A stretch of DNA of 64,000 nucleotides from Aquimarina mycalae (GTDB lineage: Bacteria > Bacteroidota > Bacteroidia > Flavobacteriales > Flavobacteriaceae), in NCBI RefSeq assembly GCF_029906345.1, contig NZ_JARYGY010000004.1, positions 310,001 through 374,000 of the forward strand, written 5' to 3'. A program made the translations under genes and the position numbers. Positions 1 to 8,373 of the stretch are shown here, piece by piece. How positions within the stretch are numbered: position 1 is the first letter of the stretch; every line of letters starts with the position of its first letter. The notes beneath the pieces are model-generated. The model saw nothing but the letters and a program-made list of their open reading frames with translations. It did not search any database and was not told the origin of the DNA.

Positions 1-192
1 TCTAACACCCTTACAATAGGAGATGAAACTACATCAAGTGTTTCAATTGATACAGATGTTGCCAAAATTTTCGACAGTACGAATACCTATTCCTTAGAAC
101 AAAAAAGCGATGTTCAAGTAGATCCAATTAATGCTCCAATACTGGCAGAAAATGTAAGTACTATGTTTACAATAAATACGGTTTCCAATTAA
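1..192 (+). CDS. MbnP-like protein, C-terminal fragment
   Basis: An open frame enters from the left edge and stops at TAA 190-192; 63 codons are visible. The readable end has the segments DVAKIFD and APILAENVSTMF. This style of ending (a beta-rich stretch, then AxN...MF) resembles the C-terminus of MbnP-family secreted copper-binding proteins of flavobacteria. The assignment is from memory of the family and from context: the next gene begins on the base after the stop and encodes a MauG/MbnH-type di-heme protein, the usual partner of MbnP. The N-terminal part, including any signal peptide and metal ligands, lies outside the window. Confidence 0.5.
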   Translation, partial: SNTLTIGDETTSSVSIDTDVAKIFDSTNTYSLEQKSDVQVDPINAPILAENVSTMFTINTVSN

Positions 193-1245
193 ATGATAAG
201 AAACTTAGGTTATATAATGCTTGTTCTTTTCGGAATCTCTTGTGGTTCTGATAAGGAAGATTATGTGCCCATTTCTCAAAATCCCGAATTAGAATTTACT
301 ATTCCATCCAATTTTCCAGAGCCAAGTTATAATGTGACGCTTAATCCTCCTACAGAAAAAGGATTTGAACTAGGTAAAAAATTGTTTTATGATGGTCGTT
401 TGTCTTCTGACGGAGTGATTTCTTGTGGATTTTGCCATATTCAGGATTTTGCTTTTACACATCACACACATATTGTAAGTCATGGTGTTAATGGAGCACT
501 TGGTACACGCAATGCTCAACCCTTGCATAATTTAGCATTTATGAAAGAGTTTACTTGGGATGGTGCAGCGATACATTTAGATTTACAACCAATTATACCT
601 ATTACGGCAGAAGTAGAAATGAACGAATCTTTTAGTGGTATCATTAAAAAACTAGAAGAACAACCCGAGTATGTAACGCTATTTTCTGAAGCATTTGAAG
701 ATCAAAAAATCAACTCAGAAAATCTACTTAAGGCCTTATCTCAATTTATGATTATGATGATCTCTTCTAATTCTAAGTATGATAAAATAGAAAGAGATGA
801 AGGCTCAGTTTTCACTACTGATGAATCTGCAGGATTTGAGCTTTTTAAATCCAAATGTGCTTCTTGTCATTCTGGAACATTGTTTACAGACCAATCCTAT
901 CGCAATAATGGTCTATCTATTGATCCACAGTACAATGATATTGGTAGAAACAGAGTAACTGGTCTTACTTCTGATCTGTATAAGTTTAAAGTGCCAACGC
1001 TTAGAAATATTGAGTTAACTTTTCCTTATATGCATGACGGAAGACTAAAAACACTTATGGATGTATTAGATCACTATAGTGATGGTATGGTAGATTCTGA
1101 AACCTTAGACCCTGTTTTTAAAAATCCAGATGGAACAACATTAGGAATAGCCTTAACGGATGAAGAAAAGCAGCAAATTATTTCTTTTCTAAAAACGCTA
1201 ACTGATGATGATTTTGTAAATGATAATCGTTTTTCTGAATTCTAA
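193..1245 (+). CDS. Di-heme cytochrome c peroxidase family lipoprotein (MauG/MbnH type)
   Basis: This 350-residue protein has two c-type heme motifs, CGFCH at residues 78-82 and CASCH at 222-226, the two-domain layout of the bacterial CcpA/MauG superfamily. A lipoprotein leader ends in the lipobox GISC (Cys17), so it is probably lipid-anchored at the cell envelope. FPYMHDGR near 278-285 is the conserved C-terminal segment that in the family carries the second-heme environment. The ATG follows the previous stop directly, so the two genes are probably one transcript. The family either reduces peroxide or, in MauG/MbnH, oxidises a partner protein. The MbnP-like neighbour favours the second role, but this is inference. 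Confidence 0.85.
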   Translation: MIRNLGYIMLVLFGISCGSDKEDYVPISQNPELEFTIPSNFPEPSYNVTLNPPTEKGFELGKKLFYDGRLSSDGVISCGFCHIQDFAFTHHTHIVSHGVNGALGTRNAQPLHNLAFMKEFTWDGAAIHLDLQPIIPITAEVEMNESFSGIIKKLEEQPEYVTLFSEAFEDQKINSENLLKALSQFMIMMISSNSKYDKIERDEGSVFTTDESAGFELFKSKCASCHSGTLFTDQSYRNNGLSIDPQYNDIGRNRVTGLTSDLYKFKVPTLRNIELTFPYMHDGRLKTLMDVLDHYSDGMVDSETLDPVFKNPDGTTLGIALTDEEKQQIISFLKTLTDDDFVNDNRFSEF

Positions 1246-1304
1246 AATCCATTCTTCTAATTTATCATAACTTTTACCTATTGTAATATATAGCAGATAA
1301 ATGT

Positions 1305-1343
1305 TAGGTTATGTAAATAAAACCTACATATGTAGTATATTTG
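1305..1343 (+). promoter_or_regulatory. Putative SUF promoter with palindromic operator
   Basis: TATATTTG at 1336-1343 fits the Bacteroidota -7 element TAnnTTTG. The perfect palindrome CTACATATGTAG (1324-1335) abuts it. A second inverted pair, TAGGTT (1305-1310) with AACCTA (1321-1326), overlaps that palindrome. No clear -33 TTTG is present. The position upstream of sufA suggests an operator for an iron or Fe-S responsive regulator, but no regulator is identified here. Confidence 0.45.
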
Positions 1344-1377
1344 CATTCAATTTAGAATTAATCTATTTTATTATAGT

Positions 1378-1707
1378 ATGATTAAAGTATCAGATACAGC
1401 TAAAAAGAAAGTCGTAGAATTAATGAGTGACGATGGTTATGATGCTACCGCTGATTATGTTCGCGTAGGTGTTAAAAGTGGTGGTTGTTCTGGCTTATCT
1501 TATGACTTAAAATTTGATAAAACCCAAGAAGAAGGAGATAAGGTTTTTGAAGACAATGGTGTAAGAATAATAGTAGACAAAAAAAGCTTTTTATATCTTA
1601 TTGGTACTACCTTAGAGTATTCCGGCGGACTTAATGGAACCGGTTTCGTATTTAACAACCCCAACGCTAACAGAACCTGCGGTTGCGGTGAAAGTTTTTC
1701 CCTTTAA
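1378..1707 (+). CDS. sufA: SufA/IscA-type iron-sulfur cluster carrier
   Basis: This 109-residue protein has the full HesB/IscA signature. Cys37 lies in SGGCSG, and Cys101 and Cys103 in the C-terminal CGCGESF; these three cysteines bind iron or the Fe-S cluster in A-type carriers. It accepts clusters from the SufBCD scaffold and passes them to apoproteins in the cytoplasm. The length is normal for the family. It is the first gene of the SUF locus, 36 bases before sufB, downstream of a palindrome-bearing promoter. It could equally be named iscA-like; the neighbouring suf genes favour sufA. Confidence 0.92.
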   Translation: MIKVSDTAKKKVVELMSDDGYDATADYVRVGVKSGGCSGLSYDLKFDKTQEEGDKVFEDNGVRIIVDKKSFLYLIGTTLEYSGGLNGTGFVFNNPNANRTCGCGESFSL

Positions 1708-1743
1708 AAATTAAAAAAAGATCCTAAACTTAATTTAGGACCT

Positions 1744-3195
1744 ATGAAAATGGCATATACTGAAGACGACTTAAAGAAAGAATTAGAAACCAAAGAATAT
1801 GAATACGGTTTTTATACTGATATAGAATCGGATACATTTCCTGTAGGTTTAAATGAAGATATTGTTCGTGCGATTTCTAAGAAAAAAAATGAGCCAGAGT
1901 GGATGACATCTTGGAGACTCGAAGCTTTTCGGGTTTGGGAACAGATGGAAGAGCCAGAATGGGCCAACGTACAATATGAAAAACCGAACTTTCAAGACAT
2001 CTCTTACTATTCTGCACCCAATAAAAAACCAAAGTATGATAGTCTTGATGAAGTAGATCCAGAATTATTGGATACATTCAAAAGATTAGGTATTTCTATT
2101 GATGAGCAGAAAAAATTAGCTGGAGTAGCTGTAGATATTGTAATGGATTCTGTTTCTGTTGCAACTACTTTTAAAGAAACTCTTGGTGAAAAAGGAATTA
2201 TATTCTGCTCAATTTCTGAAGCAATACAAGAACACCCTGAATTAGTAAAAAAACATATTGGTTCTGTAGTGCCACAAAAAGATAACTTCTATGCAGCTTT
2301 AAATTCGGCTGTGTTTAGTGATGGTTCTTTTTGTTACATCCCTAAAGGAGTACGATGCCCAATGGAGTTGTCTACCTATTTTAGAATTAACCAAGCAGGA
2401 ACTGGTCAGTTCGAACGTACATTAGTCATCGCAGATGAAGGTAGTTACGTAAGTTATTTAGAAGGTTGTACTGCTCCTTCTCGAGATGAGAATCAATTAC
2501 ACGCAGCAGTTGTAGAACTGATTGCTCTTGATGATGCCGAAATAAAATATTCTACAGTACAAAACTGGTATCCTGGTAATGCTGAAGGAAAAGGTGGAGT
2601 ATTTAATTTTGTTACCAAACGTGGTATTTGCGAAACTAATGCCAAAATCTCTTGGACTCAAGTAGAAACTGGATCTGCAGTAACCTGGAAATATCCTTCT
2701 TGTGTATTAAAAGGAGATAATTCTGTGGGTGAATTTTATTCTATCGCTGTGACCAATAATTATCAGCAGGCAGATACAGGAACAAAAATGATCCATTTAG
2801 GAAAAAACACTAAAAGTACCATTATATCTAAAGGTATTTCTGCAGGAAAATCTCAGAATAGTTATCGTGGATTGGTACAGATTAATAGTAGAGCAACAAA
2901 CGCACGAAATTTTTCGCAATGTGATTCGCTGTTAATGGGCAATGAATGTGGTGCTCATACGTTTCCATATATTGAAGCAAAGAATAAAACTGCTCAAATA
3001 GAACACGAAGCTACAACTAGTAAGATTGGAGAAGATCAAATTTTTTACTGTAACCAACGTGGTATTGATACAGAAAAAGCAATTGCTCTTATCGTTAATG
3101 GTTTTAGTAAAGAAGTATTAAATAAGCTTCCTATGGAATTTGCTGTAGAGGCTCAAAAGCTTTTAGAAATTTCTTTGGAAGGTTCTGTTGGATAG
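1744..3195 (+). CDS. sufB: Fe-S cluster assembly scaffold SufB
   Basis: This 483-residue protein is the core of the SufBC2D scaffold on which Fe-S clusters are built. The C-terminal core carries [15 protein letters not shown] at about 392-406, including the cysteine that accepts persulfide sulfur and builds the cluster. The N-terminal half and the right-handed beta-helix core have the usual length. Two ATGs lie two codons apart (1744 and 1750); either could start the protein, and AGGA at 1737-1740 lies just ahead. sufC and sufD follow, but only after two unrelated lipoprotein genes. Confidence 0.96.
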   Translation: MKMAYTEDDLKKELETKEYEYGFYTDIESDTFPVGLNEDIVRAISKKKNEPEWMTSWRLEAFRVWEQMEEPEWANVQYEKPNFQDISYYSAPNKKPKYDSLDEVDPELLDTFKRLGISIDEQKKLAGVAVDIVMDSVSVATTFKETLGEKGIIFCSISEAIQEHPELVKKHIGSVVPQKDNFYAALNSAVFSDGSFCYIPKGVRCPMELSTYFRINQAGTGQFERTLVIADEGSYVSYLEGCTAPSRDENQLHAAVVELIALDDAEIKYSTVQNWYPGNAEGKGGVFNFVTKRGICETNAKISWTQVETGSAVTWKYPSCVLKGDNSVGEFYSIAVTNNYQQADTGTKMIHLGKNTKSTIISKGISAGKSQNSYRGLVQINSRATNARNFSQCDSLLMGNECGAHTFPYIEAKNKTAQIEHEATTSKIGEDQIFYCNQRGIDTEKAIALIVNGFSKEVLNKLPMEFAVEAQKLLEISLEGSVG

Positions 3196-3227
3196 CTTTA
3201 AAATTAAAAAACTCATTGAAACCTGAA

Positions 3228-4112
3228 ATGTTAATAAAAAAACTAATTTTCTCAATACTAATTATAACCAGTTTTCTTGCTTGTAAGGATGCTAAAACGC
3301 AAGAGGTTACTGAAGAATCCACTGAAATTGAACAGGTTATCAAACCCGAAATTAAGCTTTATACCTTTGATGGAGGAAGTATCGGAGTGAACAACCTAAA
3401 TCTTTTTGCACAAGGTGATACGTATAAAGGTGATTCTCTTCAATTAGGAAATGCATTTTATGTGGTAAAACATCCTAAAGGAGTTTTATTATGGGACACA
3501 GGCTTACCAGAAGGTCTTATTGGTAATCCAGCATATACAACTCCAGATGGAGCGTTTACAATCTCCAGAAAAGATTCAATTAGCAACCAGTTAACATCTA
3601 TAGGAATTACTAACGATCAAGTTGATTATATTGCGTTTTCTCACATACATTTTGATCATACAGGTGCAGCAAATAACTTTTCTGATGCGCTTTGGTTGGT
3701 ACAAACGCCAGAATATGAGTATGCTAAAGGAGAAGAAATTAAAAGCAATGGTTTCTATGCTCCAGATTCTTTTAATGCACTATCTAATGTAAAAAAGCTA
3801 AATGGTGATCACGATGTATTTGGAGATGGCTCTGTAATCATTAAATCATTACCTGGCCATACACCAGGTCATCAGGTTTTATTTGTAGATCTTCCTAATC
3901 ACGGACCTACTCTTCTGTCTGGTGATATGTACCATTTTGCTAAGAATAGAAAAGATAAAGTAATACCACAGTTTAACCATGATATACCTTTGTCAGAAAA
4001 AAGTATGGAACTGTTCGAACAATATGCAAAAGAAAAGAACGCTAAAGTATATATACAGCACGAATTATCTGATTTTTCAAAAATGCCAAAGGCTCCTCAA
4101 TTTTTAAATTAA
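3228..4112 (+). CDS. Metallo-beta-lactamase-fold lipoprotein, AHL-lactonase-like
   Basis: From ATG 3228 the protein has 294 residues; an upstream in-frame TTG at 3216 would add four unneeded residues before the leader. The leader ends in the lipobox FLAC (Cys19). Zinc ligands of the MBL fold are all visible: SHIHFDH (138-144), His211 in PGHTPGHQ, Asp233 in SGDMYH, and His278. The overall pattern resembles the N-acyl homoserine lactonase branch, but lactonase activity is inference. The gene sits between sufB and sufC, 32 bases after sufB, with a one-base gap to the next gene, so it should be co-transcribed with the SUF genes. A role in sulfur or envelope chemistry is an alternative. Confidence 0.82.
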   Translation: MLIKKLIFSILIITSFLACKDAKTQEVTEESTEIEQVIKPEIKLYTFDGGSIGVNNLNLFAQGDTYKGDSLQLGNAFYVVKHPKGVLLWDTGLPEGLIGNPAYTTPDGAFTISRKDSISNQLTSIGITNDQVDYIAFSHIHFDHTGAANNFSDALWLVQTPEYEYAKGEEIKSNGFYAPDSFNALSNVKKLNGDHDVFGDGSVIIKSLPGHTPGHQVLFVDLPNHGPTLLSGDMYHFAKNRKDKVIPQFNHDIPLSEKSMELFEQYAKEKNAKVYIQHELSDFSKMPKAPQFLN

Positions 4113-4113
4113 T

Positions 4114-4527
4114 ATGAAGAATTTTTTTATAATACTTACCCTTAGTCTATCCATTATATCGTGTAAAAACGATTCGAAAAAATCCTCTGATACAGAAGAA
4201 CCTAGCTTAATTCGAGGAGAGTTTATCTTAATTGACGATGCTGGGGTTATTAAAGGTAAAGATTTTATTTATGGTGTTGTCATCGATGAAATGGCTATAG
4301 AATTGAACAAAAAAATTAAACCATTACAACGGGAAGAATATGACATGGTACCTGTAGTAATTAAAGGTACTATAAAAGCCAACACTGAAGATGGATGGCC
4401 AGAAGTTGTAGAAATAAAAGAAATTGTTGGTGTTAGTGAGCCAACGTCAGAATTACCGACAAAAATCAAATCCTCGGACTCATTACAAGAACCAAGTGAG
4501 ACAGGACATGAAGGTCATAATCACTAA
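4114..4527 (+). CDS. Small lipoprotein with His-rich tail, unknown function
   Basis: This 137-residue protein has a leader ending in SIISC (Cys17) followed by an acidic/Ser linker. The middle (about 34-110) alternates short beta-like segments, and the tail GHEGHNH could bind metal. I do not recognise the family. It starts one base after the MBL-fold lipoprotein stop and ends 32 bases before sufC, so the two lipoproteins form a cassette inside the SUF operon. The metal-binding tail beside a zinc hydrolase and Fe-S genes suggests a periplasmic metal role, but nothing in the sequence proves it. Confidence 0.7.
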   Translation: MKNFFIILTLSLSIISCKNDSKKSSDTEEPSLIRGEFILIDDAGVIKGKDFIYGVVIDEMAIELNKKIKPLQREEYDMVPVVIKGTIKANTEDGWPEVVEIKEIVGVSEPTSELPTKIKSSDSLQEPSETGHEGHNH

Positions 4528-4559
4528 GAATTTATTTAAAAAAGATATAAACACAGAAG

Positions 4560-5312
4560 ATGTTAGAAATTAAGGATTTACACGCTAGTGTTGAAGACAA
4601 AGAAATTTTAAAAGGTCTTAACCTAAATGTAAAAGCAGGAGAAGTTCACGCAATTATGGGCCCTAATGGTGCTGGTAAAAGTACATTAGCCAGTATAGTT
4701 GCAGGAAAAGAAGAATATGAAGTAACAGAAGGTAACATCCTGTTAGAAGGAGAAGATATAGAAGAACTTGCTGCAGAAGAGCGTGCTCATAAAGGTATTT
4801 TTCTTTCTTTTCAATATCCAGTAGAAATACCTGGTGTTACGGTTACTAACTTTATGAAAACCGCAATCAACGAAACCAGAAAGGCACAAGGCTTAGAAGA
4901 AATGCCTGCAAAGGATATGTTGAAGAAAATTCGAGAAAAATCTGAATTATTGGATATCGATCGTAAGTTTTTATCACGTTCACTTAACCAAGGTTTTTCT
5001 GGAGGAGAGAAAAAGCGTAATGAAATATTCCAAATGGCAATGATGGAACCCAAATTGGCCATCCTAGATGAAACTGACTCTGGATTAGATATCGATGCCT
5101 TACGTATTGTAGCCAATGGTGTGAATAAGCTAAAAAGTAAAGACAATGCAGTTATCGTCATTACTCACTATCAGCGTTTACTAGATCATATTGTACCAGA
5201 TTTTGTTCACGTTTTATACGATGGTAAAATAGTAAAATCTGGAACTAAAGATTTGGCTTTAGAATTAGAAGAAAAAGGATACGACTGGATAAAAGAAGAG
5301 ATAAACGCATAG
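4560..5312 (+). CDS. sufC: Fe-S cluster assembly ATPase SufC
   Basis: This 250-residue ABC-type ATPase has no membrane segment. Walker A GPNGAGKST is at 34-42, the signature FSGGEKKR at 146-153, Walker B LAILDE at 166-171 and the switch histidine at His203. SufC dimerises on SufB and SufD and uses ATP to remodel the scaffold during cluster formation. sufD begins two bases after its stop, indicating translational coupling. Confidence 0.97.
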   Translation: MLEIKDLHASVEDKEILKGLNLNVKAGEVHAIMGPNGAGKSTLASIVAGKEEYEVTEGNILLEGEDIEELAAEERAHKGIFLSFQYPVEIPGVTVTNFMKTAINETRKAQGLEEMPAKDMLKKIREKSELLDIDRKFLSRSLNQGFSGGEKKRNEIFQMAMMEPKLAILDETDSGLDIDALRIVANGVNKLKSKDNAVIVITHYQRLLDHIVPDFVHVLYDGKIVKSGTKDLALELEEKGYDWIKEEINA

Positions 5313-5314
5313 TT

Positions 5315-6628
5315 ATGGAGCTGAAAGAAAAATTAGTATCCTCTTTTTTAGCTTTTGAAAACACGGTAGATGTAGATGCTCCTGTGCATGATATCAGAAG
5401 CCACGCCATAAAAGTTTTTGAAGAAAAAGGATTCCCTACTAAAAAAGAAGAAGCTTGGAAGTATACTTCACTTAATGCGATCTTAAAGCACGACTATAGT
5501 ATATTTCCTAAAGAAGAAAATGCATTAGAATTTAAAGATGTAAAAAAGTACTTCATTTCTGACTTAGATACTTATAAAATTGTATTTATTGATGGGAAAT
5601 ACTCTTCTCATTTGTCAGAAACCACACATGATAAAATAGATGTGTGTCTAATGTCATCTGCTTTAACTCACGATAAGTATAAACCAATTATCGAGAATTA
5701 TTTTAATAAAGTTGCCAAAGAAGATGGTCTTACTTCATTGAACACAGCTTTTTCTAGTGAAGGAGCTTACATCTATATATCAAAAAATAAGTTAGCTGAT
5801 AAACCAATACAGGTTATTCATTTTTCTACAGGAAGTGAATCTGCACAGCTATTACAACCACGCAACCTTATCGTAGTTGAAGAAAATTCACATGTACAGA
5901 TTATAGAGCGGCATCAGAGTTTAACAGATAATCCTGTTTTGACCAACTCTGTAACTGAAATATTTGTAGACAAAAGAGCTATTGTGGATTATTACAAAAT
6001 CCAAAATGACAACGAAAACGCTTCATTGATCGATAATACATTTATTGAACAGCAAGCACAAAGTATAGCTTCTGTTCATACATTTGCTTTTGGAGGAAAT
6101 GTAACCAGAAACAACCTTAATTTCTATCAGCAAGGTGAAGGGATTGATTCTATTCTTAATGGTGTTACCATTCTTGAAGGCAAACAGCATGTTGATCACA
6201 ATACGTTGGTACATCATACTACGCCTAATTGCGAAAGCCATCAGGATTATAAAGGTATTTTTGATGAAAGAGCAACAGGTGTTTTTAATGGTAAGATCAT
6301 TGTAAATAAAGAAGCTCAAAAAACCAATGCTTTTCAGTCTAATAATAACGTTTTATTAAGTGATAAAGCAACAATTAACTCTAAACCTCAACTAGAGATT
6401 TTTGCGGATGATGTAAAATGTTCTCATGGTTGTACCATTGGTCAGCTGGATGAGCAAGCGTTGTTTTATATGAGATCTCGAGGAATTGGTGAAAAAGAAG
6501 CCAGAGCATTACTGATGTATGCCTTTGCTAACAATGTATTAGAAAGTGTAAAAATACCTCAGCTTAAACAACGAATCAACAAGTTAATCGCCAAAAAACT
6601 TGGTGTTAATATTGGATTTGATTTGTAG
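5315..6628 (+). CDS. sufD: Fe-S cluster assembly protein SufD
   Basis: This 437-residue paralogue of SufB shares the beta-helix core and ends with the conserved block CSHGCTIGQLDEQALFYM followed by the RSRGI segment. It pairs with SufB in the SufBC2D complex, where it helps iron entry. It starts two bases after sufC and is the last gene of this transcript: a strong hairpin with a T-run follows at 6660. Confidence 0.95.
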   Translation: MELKEKLVSSFLAFENTVDVDAPVHDIRSHAIKVFEEKGFPTKKEEAWKYTSLNAILKHDYSIFPKEENALEFKDVKKYFISDLDTYKIVFIDGKYSSHLSETTHDKIDVCLMSSALTHDKYKPIIENYFNKVAKEDGLTSLNTAFSSEGAYIYISKNKLADKPIQVIHFSTGSESAQLLQPRNLIVVEENSHVQIIERHQSLTDNPVLTNSVTEIFVDKRAIVDYYKIQNDNENASLIDNTFIEQQAQSIASVHTFAFGGNVTRNNLNFYQQGEGIDSILNGVTILEGKQHVDHNTLVHHTTPNCESHQDYKGIFDERATGVFNGKIIVNKEAQKTNAFQSNNNVLLSDKATINSKPQLEIFADDVKCSHGCTIGQLDEQALFYMRSRGIGEKEARALLMYAFANNVLESVKIPQLKQRINKLIAKKLGVNIGFDL

Positions 6629-6659
6629 AATTTCTACTTCAATAATAAACTGTATTGTT

Positions 6660-6689
6660 AAAGCCAAATTTTAAAAGATTTGGCTTTTT
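6660..6689 (+). terminator. Terminator after sufD
   Basis: AAAGCCAAAT (6660-6669) pairs with ATTTGGCTTT (6678-6687) over an 8-base loop and is followed by T residues. It would end the sufABCD transcript. Confidence 0.85.
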
Positions 6690-6839
6690 CATTTTCGAAA
6701 AGCTTACCTTTATATAACTAGAGCCCTTAAAATATTGATCTTATCAATCGTTATGAACAACATGCAGAAAGATACTATGACTACTTTGGGAGGTAAATAA
6801 TGCTAAAGACAATCTAAAAAAACTATAACAATACTGATA

Positions 6840-6910
6840 TGTCAGTCTGAGCTTGTCGAAGACATTTCGAAAATCAATAGATTAAAAACTTCGACAAGCT
6901 CAGACTGACA
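6840..6910. repeat. REP-like long palindrome
   Basis: A perfect 22-base inverted repeat: the left arm at 6840-6861 contains GAGCTTGTCGAAG and the right arm at 6889-6910 contains CTTCGACAAGCTC, separated by a 27-base spacer. The GC-rich arms stand out from the AT-rich surroundings. Sequences with this CTTCGACAAGCTCAG core recur as dispersed palindromes in many bacterial genomes, so I call it a REP-like element. No transposase lies nearby. It sits in the convergent gap between sufD and a reverse-strand gene, a typical REP location. Confidence 0.75.
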
Positions 6911-6942
6911 ATATTATTTTGTTTTTTAGATGCACTCGCGCA

Positions 6943-8295
6943 CTAATTAATGGCAGCAACTATTTCCTTTAAAAAGGTATTAAAGTCCATCCCTGCGTCT
7001 CCTATTAATCCAAAACGTACAATTACCAAATCCTTGGATGGTACTATAAATACGCGCTGTCCTTGGAAACCATTTGCAGAGAACATATCTCTGGGAGCAT
7101 CTGGATAAAATCCTCCTGCATTTAACCAAAAATGTCCCCCATAATCTCCTTCGGATGTTGGACTTGGTGTAGTAACATAATCTACCCAACTAGGATCAAA
7201 AATTTGTTCTCCATTCCAATTTCCTTTATGTAAGTATAACAGACCAAACTTGGCCCAATCTCTAACCGTTGCCCACGCATATGAAGAACCTACATAATTA
7301 CCTGCCATATCAGTTTCTATAAGCATAGAATGCATCCCTATTTTATCAATAAACTCTCGATACGGAAAATCAAGATACTCCTGATAACTATCAAACTGCT
7401 TTCTAAGGATTCCAGATAACAGATTAGACACACCAGATGAATAGTACCAATATTCATTAGGCTTGCGAATTGCTTCTTTATCAATCTGACTTAAGGTCAT
7501 ATCTTTCTCTATATACAGCATTTTAGTAGCATCAGAAATTGACCCATAATCTTCATCCCATGCCAATCCGCAATTCATCTGGAGCAAATTATGTATCGTT
7601 ATCTCCTTTCTTGGATCATTTTGCCACGCTTTTATTGGTGCTTTTTCATTGATATTAATCCTGCCTTGTTTTTGTAATACTCCATAATTGGTAGCCAATA
7701 CACTTTTAGTCATGGACCATCCTAAAAGAATAGAATTCTCATCCAAACCATCGGCATATTTTTCTGCAATAATCTGATTCTTATGAATTACCAAAACGGC
7801 TCTAGTTTTTTTGATACTTTCTCCTTCTTTATCAAAAACTGACGAAACGGTAGTATCTATTTTGTGATAATCAACGGTATCAAAAACAGTGTCCTTTTGA
7901 GGTAAATCTCCATATGGAAAAGCTACATTTATTTTCTTCTTATTACGTTTTGGTTTTAAATAAGGAACATCAATGTCAAAGCTATCATCAATCAACACAC
8001 TTCCCAAACCTTCTCTATATATTGCTTTTCTTTCTTTTAATCCAAAAACCGAAGCAACAGAGAATTTTTCATCCACATTCACCTTATCATCTGCCAAATG
8101 AACTGGAACAAAATTATTATCATTGATATCTGTAAATTCTACACTACGGTTTCCGATAAAAACAGATGACGCCATATTTTTAGCAGAGTACCCAGAAAGT
8201 ATCGTGAGTTTTGGGTAATTCCAGAAAGCAGCAATCAGAATAAGTCCAACGAATCCAATAAATACAAACCCTAAAATCTTTTTAAATCGTTTCAT
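6943..8295 (-). CDS. Serine hydrolase of the class C beta-lactamase/esterase family
   Basis: This 450-residue protein has one N-terminal membrane segment (about 8-25) and then a periplasmic domain. The nucleophile motif SMTK is at 194-197, followed by YYSSG at 284-288 and ANGFQGQ at 407-413 in place of the third (KTG/HxG) motif. These mark the penicillin-binding-protein-like serine hydrolases, which include esterases, D-aminopeptidases and AmpC relatives. The roughly 160 residues ahead of the catalytic domain are not recognised. It is transcribed against the SUF genes, between sufD and sufS. There is no evidence that it is a resistance enzyme; envelope ester or peptide hydrolysis is the safer guess. 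Confidence 0.85.
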   Translation of the reverse strand: MKRFKKILGFVFIGFVGLILIAAFWNYPKLTILSGYSAKNMASSVFIGNRSVEFTDINDNNFVPVHLADDKVNVDEKFSVASVFGLKERKAIYREGLGSVLIDDSFDIDVPYLKPKRNKKKINVAFPYGDLPQKDTVFDTVDYHKIDTTVSSVFDKEGESIKKTRAVLVIHKNQIIAEKYADGLDENSILLGWSMTKSVLATNYGVLQKQGRININEKAPIKAWQNDPRKEITIHNLLQMNCGLAWDEDYGSISDATKMLYIEKDMTLSQIDKEAIRKPNEYWYYSSGVSNLLSGILRKQFDSYQEYLDFPYREFIDKIGMHSMLIETDMAGNYVGSSYAWATVRDWAKFGLLYLHKGNWNGEQIFDPSWVDYVTTPSPTSEGDYGGHFWLNAGGFYPDAPRDMFSANGFQGQRVFIVPSKDLVIVRFGLIGDAGMDFNTFLKEIVAAIN

Positions 8296-8350
8296 CGAGT
8301 AAAGTGTTAAATCCTTTTAAAAATAAGCAATATCACTTAGAAATAGTTCC

Positions 8351-8358
8351 TATTTTTG
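8351..8358 (+). promoter_or_regulatory. -7 promoter element of sufS
   Basis: TATTTTTG matches the Bacteroidota -7 consensus TAnnTTTG and lies 15 bases before the sufS ATG, giving a very short leader. No convincing -33 element was seen at the right distance. Confidence 0.5.
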
Positions 8359-8373
8359 CAGAAAGAAATTGAT

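Larger units (their letters stand above)
6629..6942. other. Intergenic region after sufD
   Basis: This 314-base gap holds the sufD terminator and a long imperfectly spaced palindrome (both listed separately). The stretch between them (about 6690-6839) has only very short frames and no recognisable gene or promoter. Confidence 0.7.

Noticed and set aside
3216..3227. TTG start for the MBL-fold lipoprotein
   Set aside because: ATG 3228 gives a normal lipoprotein leader; the TTG start only adds four residues. The same reasoning moved the starts of sufS, sufE, the second DUF3078 gene, the S8, BNR and S41 genes and the OmpH-like gene.
6738..6800. Short frame ending near 6798-6800 with a protein-like tail (RYEQHAERYYDYFGR)
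   Set aside because: It has no start codon, fewer than 25 codons and no upstream signals; too short to call a gene relic.
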